A stretch of DNA of 64,000 bases. Source: JAUIIK01 sp963709995 (GTDB lineage Bacteria; Chloroflexota; Chloroflexia; Thermomicrobiales; CFX8). This document shows, piece after piece, positions 36,376-46,011 of the stretch. Position 1 is the stretch's first letter; every line of letters begins with the position of its first letter. The notes beneath the pieces were generated by a model, which searched no databases, had not been told where the DNA came from, and saw only the letters and a program-made list of their open reading frames with translations. The stretch spans positions 49,625 through 113,624 of the forward strand of contig CAVPYN010000012.1 in the NCBI GenBank assembly GCA_963709995.1, written 5' to 3'. Position numbers and translations under genes: made by a program.

Positions 36376-37545
36376 CTATGCTACCGCCCCCCGCGCCAGC
36401 GTCGCGACGGCGTCGCGGGCGGTCGCGATCTCGGCGTTGTTGGTAAAGAAGGCGACGCTGAGACGGGTTGCGGAATCCTGCATCGCCGCGCGGCAGATAA
36501 TCCGCCAGCGCTCCCAGAGCGCTGAGGCGACCTCCGGTCCGGTCATCCCATCGATCTCGAAACTGACGATGCCCGTGCTGTGTGCTGGATCCATCGGCGT
36601 GATGACGGTCACGCCCGGGATCGCGGCAAGCTCTCGTTTCAATCCGTCCGCCAGTTCGCCTGACTGGGCCTCGATTCGATCGACGCCAAGCTCCTGGATG
36701 TACTCGACCGCCGCGCCGAGGCCGATGTAATTCACCCAGGTTCGATTCCCGAATTCGTAGCGCCTGGCGCCGGGCTGCCAGGTGAAGTCGCCGGTGATCC
36801 GATCCATGTCACTCACCGCGCCGGACCCAGTCCAGGAGACATCCAAAGCTTCGATCAGATCCTGCCGGACATAGAAGGCACCAACACCCATGCCCGCACA
36901 AAGCCACTTGTGGCCAGTCATCGCGTAGTAATCCGCGCCAATATCACCCAGATCAATCGGGAACTGCCCGACCGACTGAGCGCCGTCGAACAGCACGCGC
37001 GCTCCGCTGCGATGCGCCAATTCAACGAGTTCTTTTGCTGGAAGCCGGAGTCCGTTTTCGGCGGTGACATGACTCAATGAGAACAGTCGCGTGCGTGGTG
37101 TGACCGCAGCCTCGAAACGTCCGAGCAACTCGTCCGGATCGCCAGCAAGCGTCACAAACTTCAAATCGATAGCTACCCGGCGTCTCAAGTTGAACCAGGG
37201 CAACAGGCCGGTCGGATGTTCCTGGTCGGTCAAGATGATCTCGTCACCGTCTTGCCAGTCGAGGCCCATCGCGACGACATTCATACCCTCGGACACCGAG
37301 CGCAGCAAGGCAATCTCACCTGGATCCACGCCAAGCATCGATGCGATGGCTGATCGGGCGACCTCGGAGCGCTCCGCTATCTCGCGCTTTACTGGCGGCG
37401 CTTCCGGACCGTGCTCCTCCATCAGCCGGTAGGCGTTCGCGATCGCCGCACTCACCGCCACTGGAGGCGGCCCGGTTCCACCGGTGTTGAAATAGACGTT
37501 GGCATCCAAGCCGGGGATCTCTTGCCTGATCTGATCGAGGTTCAT
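36376..37545 (-). CDS. class V aminotransferase / cysteine-desulfurase-like enzyme
   Basis: 389 residues, fold type I PLP enzyme. YFNTGGTGPPPVAVSAAI near the start, SVSEGMNVVAMGLDW, SHVTAENGLRLPAKELVELAHRSGARVLFDGAQSVGQFPIDLGDIGADYYAMTGHKWLCAGMGVG; the PLP Lys is in TGHKWL and the cofactor Asp in LFDGAQS. Similar to SufS/isopenicillin-epimerase-like proteins; no sulfur-assembly genes are near. The ATG at 37545 gives the family N-terminus but has a weak ribosome site, and 38 more codons are open upstream. Confidence 0.85.
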   Translation of the reverse strand: MNLDQIRQEIPGLDANVYFNTGGTGPPPVAVSAAIANAYRLMEEHGPEAPPVKREIAERSEVARSAIASMLGVDPGEIALLRSVSEGMNVVAMGLDWQDGDEIILTDQEHPTGLLPWFNLRRRVAIDLKFVTLAGDPDELLGRFEAAVTPRTRLFSLSHVTAENGLRLPAKELVELAHRSGARVLFDGAQSVGQFPIDLGDIGADYYAMTGHKWLCAGMGVGAFYVRQDLIEALDVSWTGSGAVSDMDRITGDFTWQPGARRYEFGNRTWVNYIGLGAAVEYIQELGVDRIEAQSGELADGLKRELAAIPGVTVITPMDPAHSTGIVSFEIDGMTGPEVASALWERWRIICRAAMQDSATRLSVAFFTNNAEIATARDAVATLARGAVA

Positions 37546-37783
37546 CGTTGCATTTTCGCTTCCTGGATTTCTGACGTTCGATTGCGTCACGCTAGCCCGA
37601 GAGGCGCTTGCCGTCAATTCTCGTAGAGACGCCGCCGCTGGCGCGTCTTCTGCCGGCAATCGTCAGAAGCTTGTGGATGAAACAGGCGAGTGCCTCAAGA
37701 CGCGCCAGCACCCTTAGCGGATAGCACGCGTTGGCATTTGTCAACTAGACTGCCCTGGGCCACATGCAGGAAAGGAAACGGCG

Positions 37784-38643
37784 TTGGCAGCCATGGATTT
37801 GATTGTCGCCCTTCATAATCATCGCTATCGAGTCGAACGGCCCTGGGGCGAGATGCCGGAGGGGATCGACCTCGATGTCGTCAGTCAGGTCGCAGTCGAT
37901 AGCGACGACAACGTCTACGTTGCCCAACGGGTAGATCCCCCGATCGTCGTCTTTGGGCCCGACGGCAACTATCTGCGATCCTGGGGGACCGGCGTGATCG
38001 CCGACGCTCATGGCATCTTCATTACGCATGACGACATGGTGCTTGTCGTCGACCGCGATGCGCATCAGGTGCTCGGGTTCACGCCGGAAGGCGATCTGCA
38101 GATGGAGATCGGCGAGCGGCACGTCCGCGTTTTCAGCAACCCTTCAATCATCCCTGCGATGTCGCGGTTGCCGGAGACGGCGAGATCTACGTCTGTGACG
38201 GCTACGCGAACTCGGTTGTCCACCGGTTCGCCGCCGATGGCTCGTGGATTGCAACCTGGGGCGAGCCGGGTGACGGACCCGGCCAGTTCACGACACCGCA
38301 CGCCATCTGGGTGACATCCGACGACCGGGTGCTGGTGGCGGACCGCGAGAACAACCGCATCCAGGTCTTCGACCGCGACGGCGGCTTTCTGACCGAGTGG
38401 GCCGGCCACTATCACCCGATGGATATTTACGTCGATGCCGAGGGCCTGATCTACGTCACCGACCAGATCCCACGACTGAGCCAACTCGATGCCGATGGCA
38501 ACCTGATCGGCCGCTGCCGGCCGGTGTTGAATGGCGCGCATGGCATCTGGGGCGATTCCCGGGGCAACCTTTTCCTGGCCGAGAGTGCGCCACAGAACCG
38601 GCTGACGAAGCTCTCAGTTCTCAATGAGCCGTCGGGGCCGTAG
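37784..38643 (+). CDS. NHL-repeat beta-propeller protein (one frameshift)
   Basis: About 285 residues of NHL repeats similar to peptidyl-alpha-hydroxyglycine-lyase-like propellers: VSQVAVDSDDNVYVAQRVDPPIVVFGPDGNYLRSWG, PHAIWVTSDDRVLVADRENNRIQVFDRDGGFLTEW, ADAHGIFITHDDMVLVVDRDAHQVLGF. A one-base indel near 38125 shifts the frame between DLQMEIGERH and PFNHPCDVAVAGDGEIYVCDGYANSVV. TTG start with AAAGGA seven bases upstream, an ATG three codons later. Cytoplasmic by lack of a signal peptide. Divergent from the aminotransferase. Confidence 0.8.
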
Positions 38644-38708
38644 CCATCGAGGATCGTTGCATGCCAGGGAAGCCAGGCGGCGAACGCCGGGTTGTATCCA
38701 GAGGGAAT

Positions 38709-39269
38709 ATGCGACAACCACTAACAACCGCGCGACTTGTCTGCGAACCTCTGGCGACGAAGCACGCCCGGTTGCTCTTCGGGGAGCTTCGCAACGCACG
38801 GCTTTACAGATTCATCCCTCAGGATCCACCGGCCAGTCTCGATGCTCTGGAGACGCGCTACACCCGGCTGGCAAGCCATCCCCACTCCCCGGATGGCAGT
38901 GAACTCTGGCTCAACTGGGCAATGCGGGAGCGGAGCAGGTGCGCCTACGTCGGGACGCTCGAAGCGTCGGTGACGCCGGGCCACCAAGCTGAGATCGCCT
39001 ACATGGTCTTCGAGCCTAGCCAGCGGCTTGGTTACGCAGGGGAAGGCGTCGACGTCATGATCAACTACCTCTTCGAGCGCCATGCAATCGACGTTGTGAT
39101 CGCAGAAATCGACACACGCAATGCCGCGTCGATCGCGCTGGTCTTGTCGCTGGGATTTGACCGCGTCGCGAAAACGACCGGCGCCGACTACTTCAAAGGC
39201 TCTCCGAGTGACGAATACCGATTTGAACTCCGGAGAGACGCCGCCCGGCGCGATCACAATTCCGCGTAA
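38709..39269 (+). CDS. GNAT-family acetyltransferase, RimJ/RimL-like
   Basis: 186 residues. MRQPLTTARLVCEPLATKHARLLFGELRNARLYRFIP is the RimJ-like opening; the acetyl-CoA motif is IAYMVFEPSQRLGYAGEGVDVMINYLF, followed by VVIAEIDTRNAASIALVLSLGFDRV. Acts on N-terminal or small-molecule amines; substrate unknown. GAGGG five bases upstream supports the ATG at 38709. Confidence 0.88.
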   Translation: MRQPLTTARLVCEPLATKHARLLFGELRNARLYRFIPQDPPASLDALETRYTRLASHPHSPDGSELWLNWAMRERSRCAYVGTLEASVTPGHQAEIAYMVFEPSQRLGYAGEGVDVMINYLFERHAIDVVIAEIDTRNAASIALVLSLGFDRVAKTTGADYFKGSPSDEYRFELRRDAARRDHNSA

Positions 39270-39538
39270 GGTTGCCAAGCGCTGGTTCGGCCAAAGGACC
39301 GTGAATTGACGAGCTATCGCCGCAGTCAACCTGAGATAGTAATCGGTCACCGGCCTCCTTTTCCGATGCGACGCCGTCTCCCGTGACCCATGGCGCCCCA
39401 TGTTTCGGACTGCCGCCCACCTGGATACCCACTGGACGCCGCAACAACCTGCCTCATTATCGGCACTTCATTTCTCCTCCGTAGTCTGGAACCTGCCGGC
39501 TACGAGACAATCCGAGGCCAACCAACGGAGGAATTGAC

Positions 39539-40375
39539 ATGAAGATCATGAGCATCGCTTCTGGCATTGGCGGACTTGCACTATTCCTGGCAGCCTGCTC
39601 AGGCGCGAGCAGTAGCGGCGATCCAACACCGATGAGCACAAGCACATCGCCTGCTCCCACGGCCGGCGGTGCTGCTTCTGTGGACGCAGAGACAGTATGC
39701 GCTGAGCCGCCAGATTCGGGCGCGGATGAAATTCCCGCGTCGAAGCTCTATTTCGAGTACAACAGCGCCGATGAAGACACCGGAGTGCATGGGTTGTTCG
39801 ACTCATCCGGCTTCACTCAACTCTGCGTCTACGACCCTGACGGCAACCTGATTCTCGCCGTGAGCCCACAGGAGCAGTTGAAGGATCTCGGTATGGGTGG
39901 GATCTTCTTTGAATCTCGTGAGCCAGAGGAAAGCGAAGTTTCACAGGCAGATGTCGTCACCAGTTTCCCCGAAGGCGACTACAAGGTAACCGCGATCACT
40001 CACGATGGAAAGCATCTCGCCGGAGATGCGACCCTGAGTCACGCGATACCGCTTGGTCCGGAGATCACCTCCCCGGCAGAGGGCGACATCGTCAACCCCG
40101 AGAGTCTCGTGGTCAGCTGGGAGCCAGTCACCGAAACGATCAACGGCGATCCGATTAGTATCACCGGCTATGAGGTCATCGTGACGAACGAAGAAGCCGA
40201 AGATCCCAACGGGCTCGCCCAGCCGATCCTCAGCGCTCACGTTACCCCGTCGGTCACCAGCCTGACGATTCCGAGCGAGTTCATGGAAGCTGGGACCGAG
40301 TACGAACTGGAAGTGATCGCCATCGAAGAGAGCGGCAACCAGACGATCTCGATCGTCTTCTTTGAAACACCTTAG
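39539..40375 (+). CDS. lipoprotein with C-terminal fibronectin-III-like domain
   Basis: 278 residues. Lipobox LAAC after a short hydrophobic signal; then a Ser/Thr/Pro spacer; a middle domain (SKLYFEYNSADEDTGVHGLF, LCVYDPDGNLILAV); and a C-terminal Ig/Fn3-like domain (PEITSPAEGDIVNPESLVVSWEPVTETINGDPISITGYEVIV...VTSLTIPSEFMEAGTEYELEVIAIEESGNQTIS). Likely anchored at the outer face of the membrane, binding role inferred. GGAGG eight bases before the ATG; terminator after the stop. Confidence 0.75.
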   Translation: MKIMSIASGIGGLALFLAACSGASSSGDPTPMSTSTSPAPTAGGAASVDAETVCAEPPDSGADEIPASKLYFEYNSADEDTGVHGLFDSSGFTQLCVYDPDGNLILAVSPQEQLKDLGMGGIFFESREPEESEVSQADVVTSFPEGDYKVTAITHDGKHLAGDATLSHAIPLGPEITSPAEGDIVNPESLVVSWEPVTETINGDPISITGYEVIVTNEEAEDPNGLAQPILSAHVTPSVTSLTIPSEFMEAGTEYELEVIAIEESGNQTISIVFFETP

Positions 40376-40382
40376 CTCGACT

Positions 40383-40415
40383 GAGCCACCCGGATGGATT
40401 CGCTCCAGGTGGCTC
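40383..40415 (+). terminator. intrinsic terminator of the lipoprotein gene
   Basis: GAGCCACC (40383-40390) pairs with GGTGGCTC (40408-40415), 17-base loop, followed by TCCTT; 8 bases beyond the stop. Confidence 0.6.
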
Positions 40416-40466
40416 TCCTTCGCACTCATCTAGTCCCTGAACGAGGCGAGCGACCGAAGGTGATCG

Positions 40467-41240
40467 TCATCCCGATTTGGCCTGCGCTAGCTGGCAGATC
40501 GAGACGACCTCCGGCTGATCGGGATCGAGCGGTCCTTTCTGCCAATCGCCGTACTGGTGAATAATGTCGAAGCCGTGCTCATCCAGCATCCGGTTCAAGT
40601 CCTCGACGTCAATGTACCGGAGGTCGGTCGTTGAGCGATACCGTTCGCCGGAATCGCGAACGGCGCGTTCGCCGGTCAGGTGTTCGATTCCAGTTTGAGG
40701 GTCATAGGTCGAGCCGAAAAGGACATCGACCTGGCGACCATCCGGGTCCTCGATCGTCTTCCAGAGGGTCAGTTCTCCGGACCCTCCAAAAGTCTTGGCG
40801 GCGTAGTTGCGCGTCTCGAAGGCTAGCCAGCCGTCGTCCAGAAGATGCTCGCGAGCGCGATCGAGGAAGTCACTGATGTCCTGATCGGTCAGCAAGTGCT
40901 GAAAACCGTGGCTCGTCATCGTGATCAGTCTGAATCTACGGCCCAGCTGCATCGTGCGAGCATCGCCGTGAATCCACTCGACATCCAGATGCCCGGACTT
41001 GGCGCGGGCTCTCTCTAGCATCTCCGGCGTCACGTCGAGCGCGGTGACATCCAGCCCCGCCTCAGCCATCGCGATTGTCAGGCGACCGGTGCCACAGCCG
41101 ACATCGAGGACCGGCCCGCCAATATCTCTAGCCAGTTCCAGGTAGAAATCATCGTCCGGTCCCCAGGAATTGTCGGCGTCGTATTCCTCGGCGTTCGCGT
41201 ATTCAGGGAGACCGGCGCCCGGAGGATTGCGAAGCGTCAT
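40467..41240 (-). CDS. class I SAM-dependent methyltransferase
   Basis: 257 residues. SAM motif I VLDVGCGTGRLTIAMAEAGLDVTALDVTPEMLERARA, motif II region WIHGDARTMQLGRRFRLITM, then DRAREHLLDDGWLAFETRNY. The C-terminal half, with the TIEDPDGRQVDVLFGSTYDPQTGIEHL segment, belongs to the small-molecule methyltransferase type. Substrate unknown. The ATG at 41240 (GGAG ten bases before it) is preferred to one five codons upstream. A damaged relative lies just upstream. Confidence 0.88.
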   Translation of the reverse strand: MTLRNPPGAGLPEYANAEEYDADNSWGPDDDFYLELARDIGGPVLDVGCGTGRLTIAMAEAGLDVTALDVTPEMLERARAKSGHLDVEWIHGDARTMQLGRRFRLITMTSHGFQHLLTDQDISDFLDRAREHLLDDGWLAFETRNYAAKTFGGSGELTLWKTIEDPDGRQVDVLFGSTYDPQTGIEHLTGERAVRDSGERYRSTTDLRYIDVEDLNRMLDEHGFDIIHQYGDWQKGPLDPDQPEVVSICQLAQAKSG

Positions 41241-41297
41241 ACTCTCATTCTCCATAGGTCATGAGCGTTGTCTCATCTCCTGGTGTGGATCTCAAGA

Positions 41298-41516
41298 TCA
41301 GGGATTATCCGTTGCACTGCCGTACCTGACTTCACATGTGCCGAAGAAGTCGAAGTCAAATGGTGCTACGTCTCCGCCGATCTCGTGCTTGATCAGGGAG
41401 TGCAGCGCTGCGATCAACCGTTCCACAAGTGCCGGGTCATGATCCTGGTGGTCCGGGTGCCCGATGTTCTCCAACTCGCCGGGATCGTTGATGAGATCAG
41501 GCAGTGTGACGCGAAT
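41298..41516 (-). pseudogene. C-terminal remnant of a sulfatase
   Basis: About 70 codons on the minus strand end at a stop at 41298: LPDLINDPGELENIGHPDHQDHDPALVERLIAALHSLI matches the ELYDLxxDPGELxNL end that closes arylsulfatases. The catalytic N-terminal part is missing. It lies in a 799-base stretch (41241-42039) without an intact gene. Confidence 0.55.
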
Positions 41517-41737
41517 ATCTCATCAATCGTAGCTGGCCTGCCATACTCCAGCGGAGTGGGCCAACGCGCCAACTTCTATTGCCCGTCGACGACGGCGCGG
41601 TGGAACGTCCGTCTCGTGAGATCCGGCGCCCCATGCCTCGCCCCGGCTTGCTGCATCCGCTCCGCTTTTCCGATCGATCCAGCCGCCGGGCTGACGGTTA
41701 TTTCGGTGAGTTCTTGTAGAGTTCCCGTAAGTGACCA

Positions 41738-41900
41738 GATACCGGAGAACAGAAGCCGCCAACAGCGCGCGCCGGTTTTCCTGGATGGCCCCGCCACCGA
41801 TGAATCGTACGATTCCAATCTCGGGATCGTAAGTCGAGCCGCCGAAGATTCTAACTTGATGGTCCTCCGGAAGCTCAACCATCCCTCAAATATCACCTTC
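41738..41900 (-). pseudogene. internal fragment of a methyltransferase
   Basis: VELPEDHQVRIFGGSTYDPEIGIVRFIGGGAIQENRRALLAASVLRYL aligns with the segment EDPDGRQVDVLFGSTYDPQTGIEHLTGERAVRDSGERYRSTTDLRYI of the intact methyltransferase at 40467-41240. The SAM-binding half is gone. A decayed duplicate. 41901-42039 holds only the start region of the next gene. Confidence 0.7.
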
Positions 41901-42039
41901 CTGATTGCCAGACGGCCTCCTGTTGGAGATCGCCTTTCTCAGAGTCCTCTCGTGCCAGTGGGGACGCACAGGGGAAGTCGTGCAAGAATGATCAAGGATC
42001 GTGATACGTGAAGCATATCTCCGCCGAAGGAGCCGGTTC

Positions 42040-43068
42040 ATGGCAAACACCCAGACAGCCGCTAGAGGTTACCGCAGCGTTGAGGCTCTCGGTGCGCTTG
42101 TCGGCATGACTCCGATGCTTGAGATCCACTACCGGTATAACGGGACTTCACGACGGATCTATGCCAAGTACGAAGTCTTGAACATGACGGGTAGCATCAA
42201 GGATCGGATGATGCTCCATATCATTCGCTGCGGATACGAATCGGGAAGTCTCCATCCCGGGGATATGATCGTGGAAGCGACCAGTGGAAACACAGGCATA
42301 TCTGCGGCGGCAATCGGCAGCGCCCTGGGGCATCCCGTGCGCATTTATATGCCGGACTGGATGAGTCGGGAACGTATGGATTTGATCGCGGCATTCGGCG
42401 CTGACATCGTCCTCGTATCGCACGAAGAGGGCGGGTTCATTGGATCAATCGAAGCAGCAGATTCCTTTGCCGCACAGTCCGAAAACAGCTTTCTGCCGCA
42501 TCAGTTCGCCCATGCCGCCAATGTCGAGGCCCATTTCCGAGGGACCGGCCCAGAGATCAAATCGCAACTCGGCTCTCTCGGGAAGACTGTCGACGCCTTT
42601 GTCGCTGGTGTTGGCACCGGCGGCACCGTCATGGGAGTTGGACGTTACCTCCAACAGTCAAACCGTGAAGTGCAGATCCATCCTTTAGAGCCCGCAAATT
42701 CGCCGACACTCAGAACCGGCTCGAAAGTGGGCGAGCACCGTATTCAGGGCATTTCGGATGAGTTCATCCCACCGATTGTGCACCTTGACGAGCTCGACGA
42801 CATCGTTGACGTTTGGGATGGGGACGCAATTCTTATGGCGCAAGCGATGTGTCGCGAGCTGGGCCTACCGGTCGGAATATCAGCCGGAGCAAATGTACTC
42901 GGCGCCATGAAGATCGCGGATTCCCTCGGCGACGGAGCGACGGTCGTGACGGTACTGCCAGATTCAAACAAGAAATACTTGTCCACTGACTTGTGTCGGG
43001 AGGAGCCGGTGCGCGACGATTACCTGGCACCTCATGTCACGCTCGATGGCTTCAACGCGTTTCGTTAG
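42040..43068 (+). CDS. PLP-dependent cysteine-synthase-like enzyme
   Basis: 342 residues, fold type II. Active Lys in VLNMTGSIKDRMM, substrate loop ATSGNTGISAAAIGSALG, phosphate-binding GVGTGGTVMGVGRYL and C-terminal VTVLPDSNKKYLSTDL. Close to O-acetylserine sulfhydrylase/cystathionine beta-synthase-like enzymes, here without the SAM-binding CBS domains. It could make Cys or a related amino acid. AAGGAG eight bases before the ATG. Confidence 0.9.
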   Translation: MANTQTAARGYRSVEALGALVGMTPMLEIHYRYNGTSRRIYAKYEVLNMTGSIKDRMMLHIIRCGYESGSLHPGDMIVEATSGNTGISAAAIGSALGHPVRIYMPDWMSRERMDLIAAFGADIVLVSHEEGGFIGSIEAADSFAAQSENSFLPHQFAHAANVEAHFRGTGPEIKSQLGSLGKTVDAFVAGVGTGGTVMGVGRYLQQSNREVQIHPLEPANSPTLRTGSKVGEHRIQGISDEFIPPIVHLDELDDIVDVWDGDAILMAQAMCRELGLPVGISAGANVLGAMKIADSLGDGATVVTVLPDSNKKYLSTDLCREEPVRDDYLAPHVTLDGFNAFR

Positions 43069-43214
43069 GGTGGTGCGCTCCAGCAGCTCAGCTTCAACTT
43101 GTGCAGATCTCCCGCCGGTTCAGTCTGGCCGGGGAGTCCCTGTAACGACGCTGAGACTATTTTCTGAAGCCATCTTGCCCGGAATAACAGGCTGCTAGAA
43201 CCGGAGGCGACGCT

Positions 43215-44276
43215 GTGCTACTGATTGATGGACATCTCGACCTGGCGATGAATGCGCTCAACTGGAACCGCGACTTGAAGTTGCCAGTCTACGAAACGCG
43301 CAGCCTCGAAGCTGGCATGGAGCAGAAAGGCCGTGCTGCGGGCACGGTTGCCTTTCCTGAGATGCACCAGGGTGAGATCGCGATCACATTCTGTACCGTC
43401 ATCGCCCGCGTCACCCAGCCGGGCGCGGTGCGCGGCGGCTACCGCACCCACGAGATTGCCTACGGCCATGCTCAGGGACAGCTCGCCTACTACCTGGAGC
43501 TCGAACGGCAGGGCGTCATCCGGATGATCAGCGACTGGCCGTCATATGAGGCGCACCTACAAGAATGGCAGGCGGACTCCGCCTCAACCCCGCTCGGCAT
43601 GGTCTTGACGATGGAGGGCGCAGACCCGATCGTCGAACCGTCACAGGTCGGCGCGTGGTGGGACCAGGGTTTGAGGGTCATCAGCCTCGCCCATTACGGC
43701 CCGAGCGCCTACGCAAAGGGAACGGAGAGCGTTGGCGGCCTGACCCAGATGGGCCGCGATCTGCTCAGCGAGATGGACGCGCTGGGGAAGATGATCCTCG
43801 ACGTGACCCACCTCTCGGACGACAGCTTCTGGGAAGCGGTCGAGCACTTCAAGGGGCCGGTCCTGGCGACGCACTCCAACTGCCGCGCTCTCGTCCCCGG
43901 CGACCGCCAGCTGACCGACGACATGCTGCGCCATCTGTTCGATCGCGACGCGGTGATCGGCGCGGTGCTGGATGCCTGGATGCTCCAGCCCAACTGGATC
44001 CGCGGCGAGACGACGCCGGAGAAGGTCACCCTGAACACCGTCGTCGACCACATCGACTACATCTGCCAGCTGGCCGGGAACGCCCGCCACGCCGCAATCG
44101 GTAGCGACCTCGACGGTGGCTACGGCACCGAGCAAACCCCGAACGACCTCGACACTATCGCCGATCTCCAGCAGATCGCCGATCTCCTCCGAGACCGCGG
44201 CTACGCCGAATCCGACATCGTCCTCATCTTCAACGGCAACTGGAGCAATCTGCTAAAGCGGGTATGGACCTCATAG
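43215..44276 (+). CDS. M19-family membrane dipeptidase-like enzyme
   Basis: 353 residues. Renal-dipeptidase fold: metal motifs LLIDGHLDLAM (HxD), VLTMEGADP (E), LDVTHLSDD (H), LATHSNCRAL (H) and AIGSDLDGG (D). Hydrolyses dipeptides or related amides, often with D residues. GTG start with GGAGG. A diverged relative is at 60823-61918. The gap 44277-44564 downstream (288 bases) holds nothing I can name. Confidence 0.92.
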   Translation: MLLIDGHLDLAMNALNWNRDLKLPVYETRSLEAGMEQKGRAAGTVAFPEMHQGEIAITFCTVIARVTQPGAVRGGYRTHEIAYGHAQGQLAYYLELERQGVIRMISDWPSYEAHLQEWQADSASTPLGMVLTMEGADPIVEPSQVGAWWDQGLRVISLAHYGPSAYAKGTESVGGLTQMGRDLLSEMDALGKMILDVTHLSDDSFWEAVEHFKGPVLATHSNCRALVPGDRQLTDDMLRHLFDRDAVIGAVLDAWMLQPNWIRGETTPEKVTLNTVVDHIDYICQLAGNARHAAIGSDLDGGYGTEQTPNDLDTIADLQQIADLLRDRGYAESDIVLIFNGNWSNLLKRVWTS

Positions 44277-44564
44277 ATTGGCATGGCGGGTGGCTTTTCA
44301 ATAGTCTCCGTATGCCACGCTTGCTAACCCGAGCGGCGGCTCCTGCTTCACCTTTTTCATCCCTCCACTTCGCGGAGACTCCGGTCGGGATGACATCGTT
44401 GTTGGATCGCGCTCCCAACTGCGCATTAGCTGACTCGACGAGCCGATGCGGCGAGAACTGCCGGTCTCCAAGAGCGGGTGAGGTTGGACAGATGAAAAGA
44501 GACTGCGTGCTTCTCGCCGAATGGGAACACAACGTCAATCTCATCTGCCATGGCGCTCGCGCGG

Positions 44565-45032
44565 CTATTCGGGTGCTGCATCTCCCTTGGAGGTCCACGT
44601 CGCGTAGGAGGGCGGCCACTGACCGCGATACTCGTACTCGGCCGACAGCGCGCTATCGACGAATAGTTCATACAGGAAATGATCGTCGTCGATGTCGTGG
44701 ACGGCGGCGCTGATGACCTTTTGCCGGATGGCTTCGTCTTCAATCAATTGAGCTGTGCCACGAAGTGCAAATTCGTTGTCACTATCTGCGGATGAATAGG
44801 CGTGCAGGGCATAGTGCGGGTTTCGTTCGAGATCGCGGCGTTTGGGCGAGGGGATGAGAAAGGTAAATAGCCCGCCATTCGAGTAGACGACAACGATCGG
44901 ATGAATTCGCGGCGCATTGTCGTCGTCCACCGTCGCAAGGTACGCCAGACCGATCCCGTGCTGAAACAGAAGCCCAAGACCCTCTTCCGCAATGATGCCG
45001 TCCTGCGCTGCAAAGTCACGCCAGTGATACAT
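44565..45032 (-). CDS. pyridoxamine-5'-phosphate-oxidase-fold protein
   Basis: 155 residues. GLAYLATVDDDNAPRIHPIVVVYSNGGLFTFLIPSPKRRDLERNPHYALHAY shows the split-barrel flavin-binding pattern (GR/RDL..NP). Such proteins bind FMN or F420, or act in heme handling; the reaction is unknown. GGAGGCGACC lies before the ATG at 45032. Confidence 0.85.
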   Translation of the reverse strand: MYHWRDFAAQDGIIAEEGLGLLFQHGIGLAYLATVDDDNAPRIHPIVVVYSNGGLFTFLIPSPKRRDLERNPHYALHAYSSADSDNEFALRGTAQLIEDEAIRQKVISAAVHDIDDDHFLYELFVDSALSAEYEYRGQWPPSYATWTSKGDAAPE

Positions 45033-45064
45033 GGTCGCCTCCAGTCGTGATGGAGAACATATGT

Positions 45065-45475
45065 TCACATGGAGAGTAGCACGTTTTCGATAGCGGACGC
45101 AGTCATGACATTGTGATGTCTCTGGCTACTCTGTTGCCTTTCCTCCCGCCGATCGTCCTGGCAAATGGCGAAGAGTTCATCCGCGATTACCTGAAAATAG
45201 GCGTGTGCGAGAACGTCTCGAACGCCGATGCCTCCGCGCCATTTGACCATTGGGTAGCGTGCGAGGAGTGCACCTTCTGTTCGCCGGTCGATTGCCTTGA
45301 ATTCTTCGCCGACGGCGATCAGTACCATGCAGATTGCGTCCATACGGTCGATGCCCTCGTCGGTGGCGTAGAAATCCTCCGGCGAGTTGATTCCAGCGAA
45401 CCTTCTCGGAACCCGTTCCAACGCCTCCAGTATGCTCGCCAGGCGGTCACGCAACAGCCCGGGGGCTTCAGACAT
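45065..45475 (-). CDS. HEPN-domain protein (HepT-like toxin)
   Basis: 136 residues of the HEPN/DUF86 family: LLRDRLASILEALERVPRRFAGINSPEDFYATDEGIDRMDAICMVLIAVGEEFKAI, and the RX4H active site in GIGVRDVLAHAYF. HepT proteins are RNases silenced by AMPylation from a paired MNT protein. The ATG overlaps the end of the MNT frame by 8 bases. Confidence 0.85.
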   Translation of the reverse strand: MSEAPGLLRDRLASILEALERVPRRFAGINSPEDFYATDEGIDRMDAICMVLIAVGEEFKAIDRRTEGALLARYPMVKWRGGIGVRDVLAHAYFQVIADELFAICQDDRREERQQSSQRHHNVMTASAIENVLLSM

Positions 45476-45774
45476 AGACCGCCTCGGCCTGGATGTGAGC
45501 TTTGAGGCGGTCATTGGCCATCCCGCGTAGCTGCAGAACATCGACCGGGCGGCCAAGCCACTCTTCCAGGTCCTGTTTTGAACATTGCGGCTAGAAGCAG
45601 GTTCGGCCCGTCGCTATCAAAGACGATGTCGATGCCACTTGCCACCCCAGGCTCGCCACGCGCATAGGAGCCGAAATAGCCCAGCGTCCGCAAGCCGTAC
45701 TCATCACGATGCTGTTCAAAAAACGCCTTCAGCCGGGTATGGAGCTGAGCCCGCTCCAGCGTGGTGTGGCTCAT
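45468..45774 (-). pseudogene. MNT-type nucleotidyltransferase (MntA-like), frameshifted and motif-altered
   Basis: About 100 residues. RTLGYFGSYARGEPGVASGIDIVFD is the minimal nucleotidyltransferase motif GSX10DXD, but the first Asp is Gly (GID). An extra A in a four-A run (45576-45579, T on the plus strand) breaks the frame after AAMFK; without it the protein continues EEWLGRPVDVLQLRGMANDRLKAHI to a stop at 45468 that overlaps HepT. If both changes are real, the antitoxin cannot transfer AMP. Confidence 0.75.
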
Positions 45775-46011
45775 ATCGCGGATCCCCTCGAAATGGCGCG
45801 AACCCATGCGTGACTATTTCGGTCAACAGCTAGCGTTCAAATCTGAGCGCCGGAATCGAACGCGGCGCAAACCTTGGTAGCGAAGTCGTAGCTTCTTGCG
45901 TTCAGTCATATTCTACGAGGCCGGACGCTCAATCTGTTGCCCACCCGCCCGGAATATGCGAAATTAGACGATTGAAACGAGTTTGCTCGCATCTTCCTGG
46001 AGGAGAGCCTG

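Noticed and set aside
44277..44564. Possible structured leader RNA before the pyridoxamine-oxidase-like gene
   Set aside because: It lies at the 3' side of both neighbouring genes and I could not build a convincing conserved fold or match a known riboswitch core.
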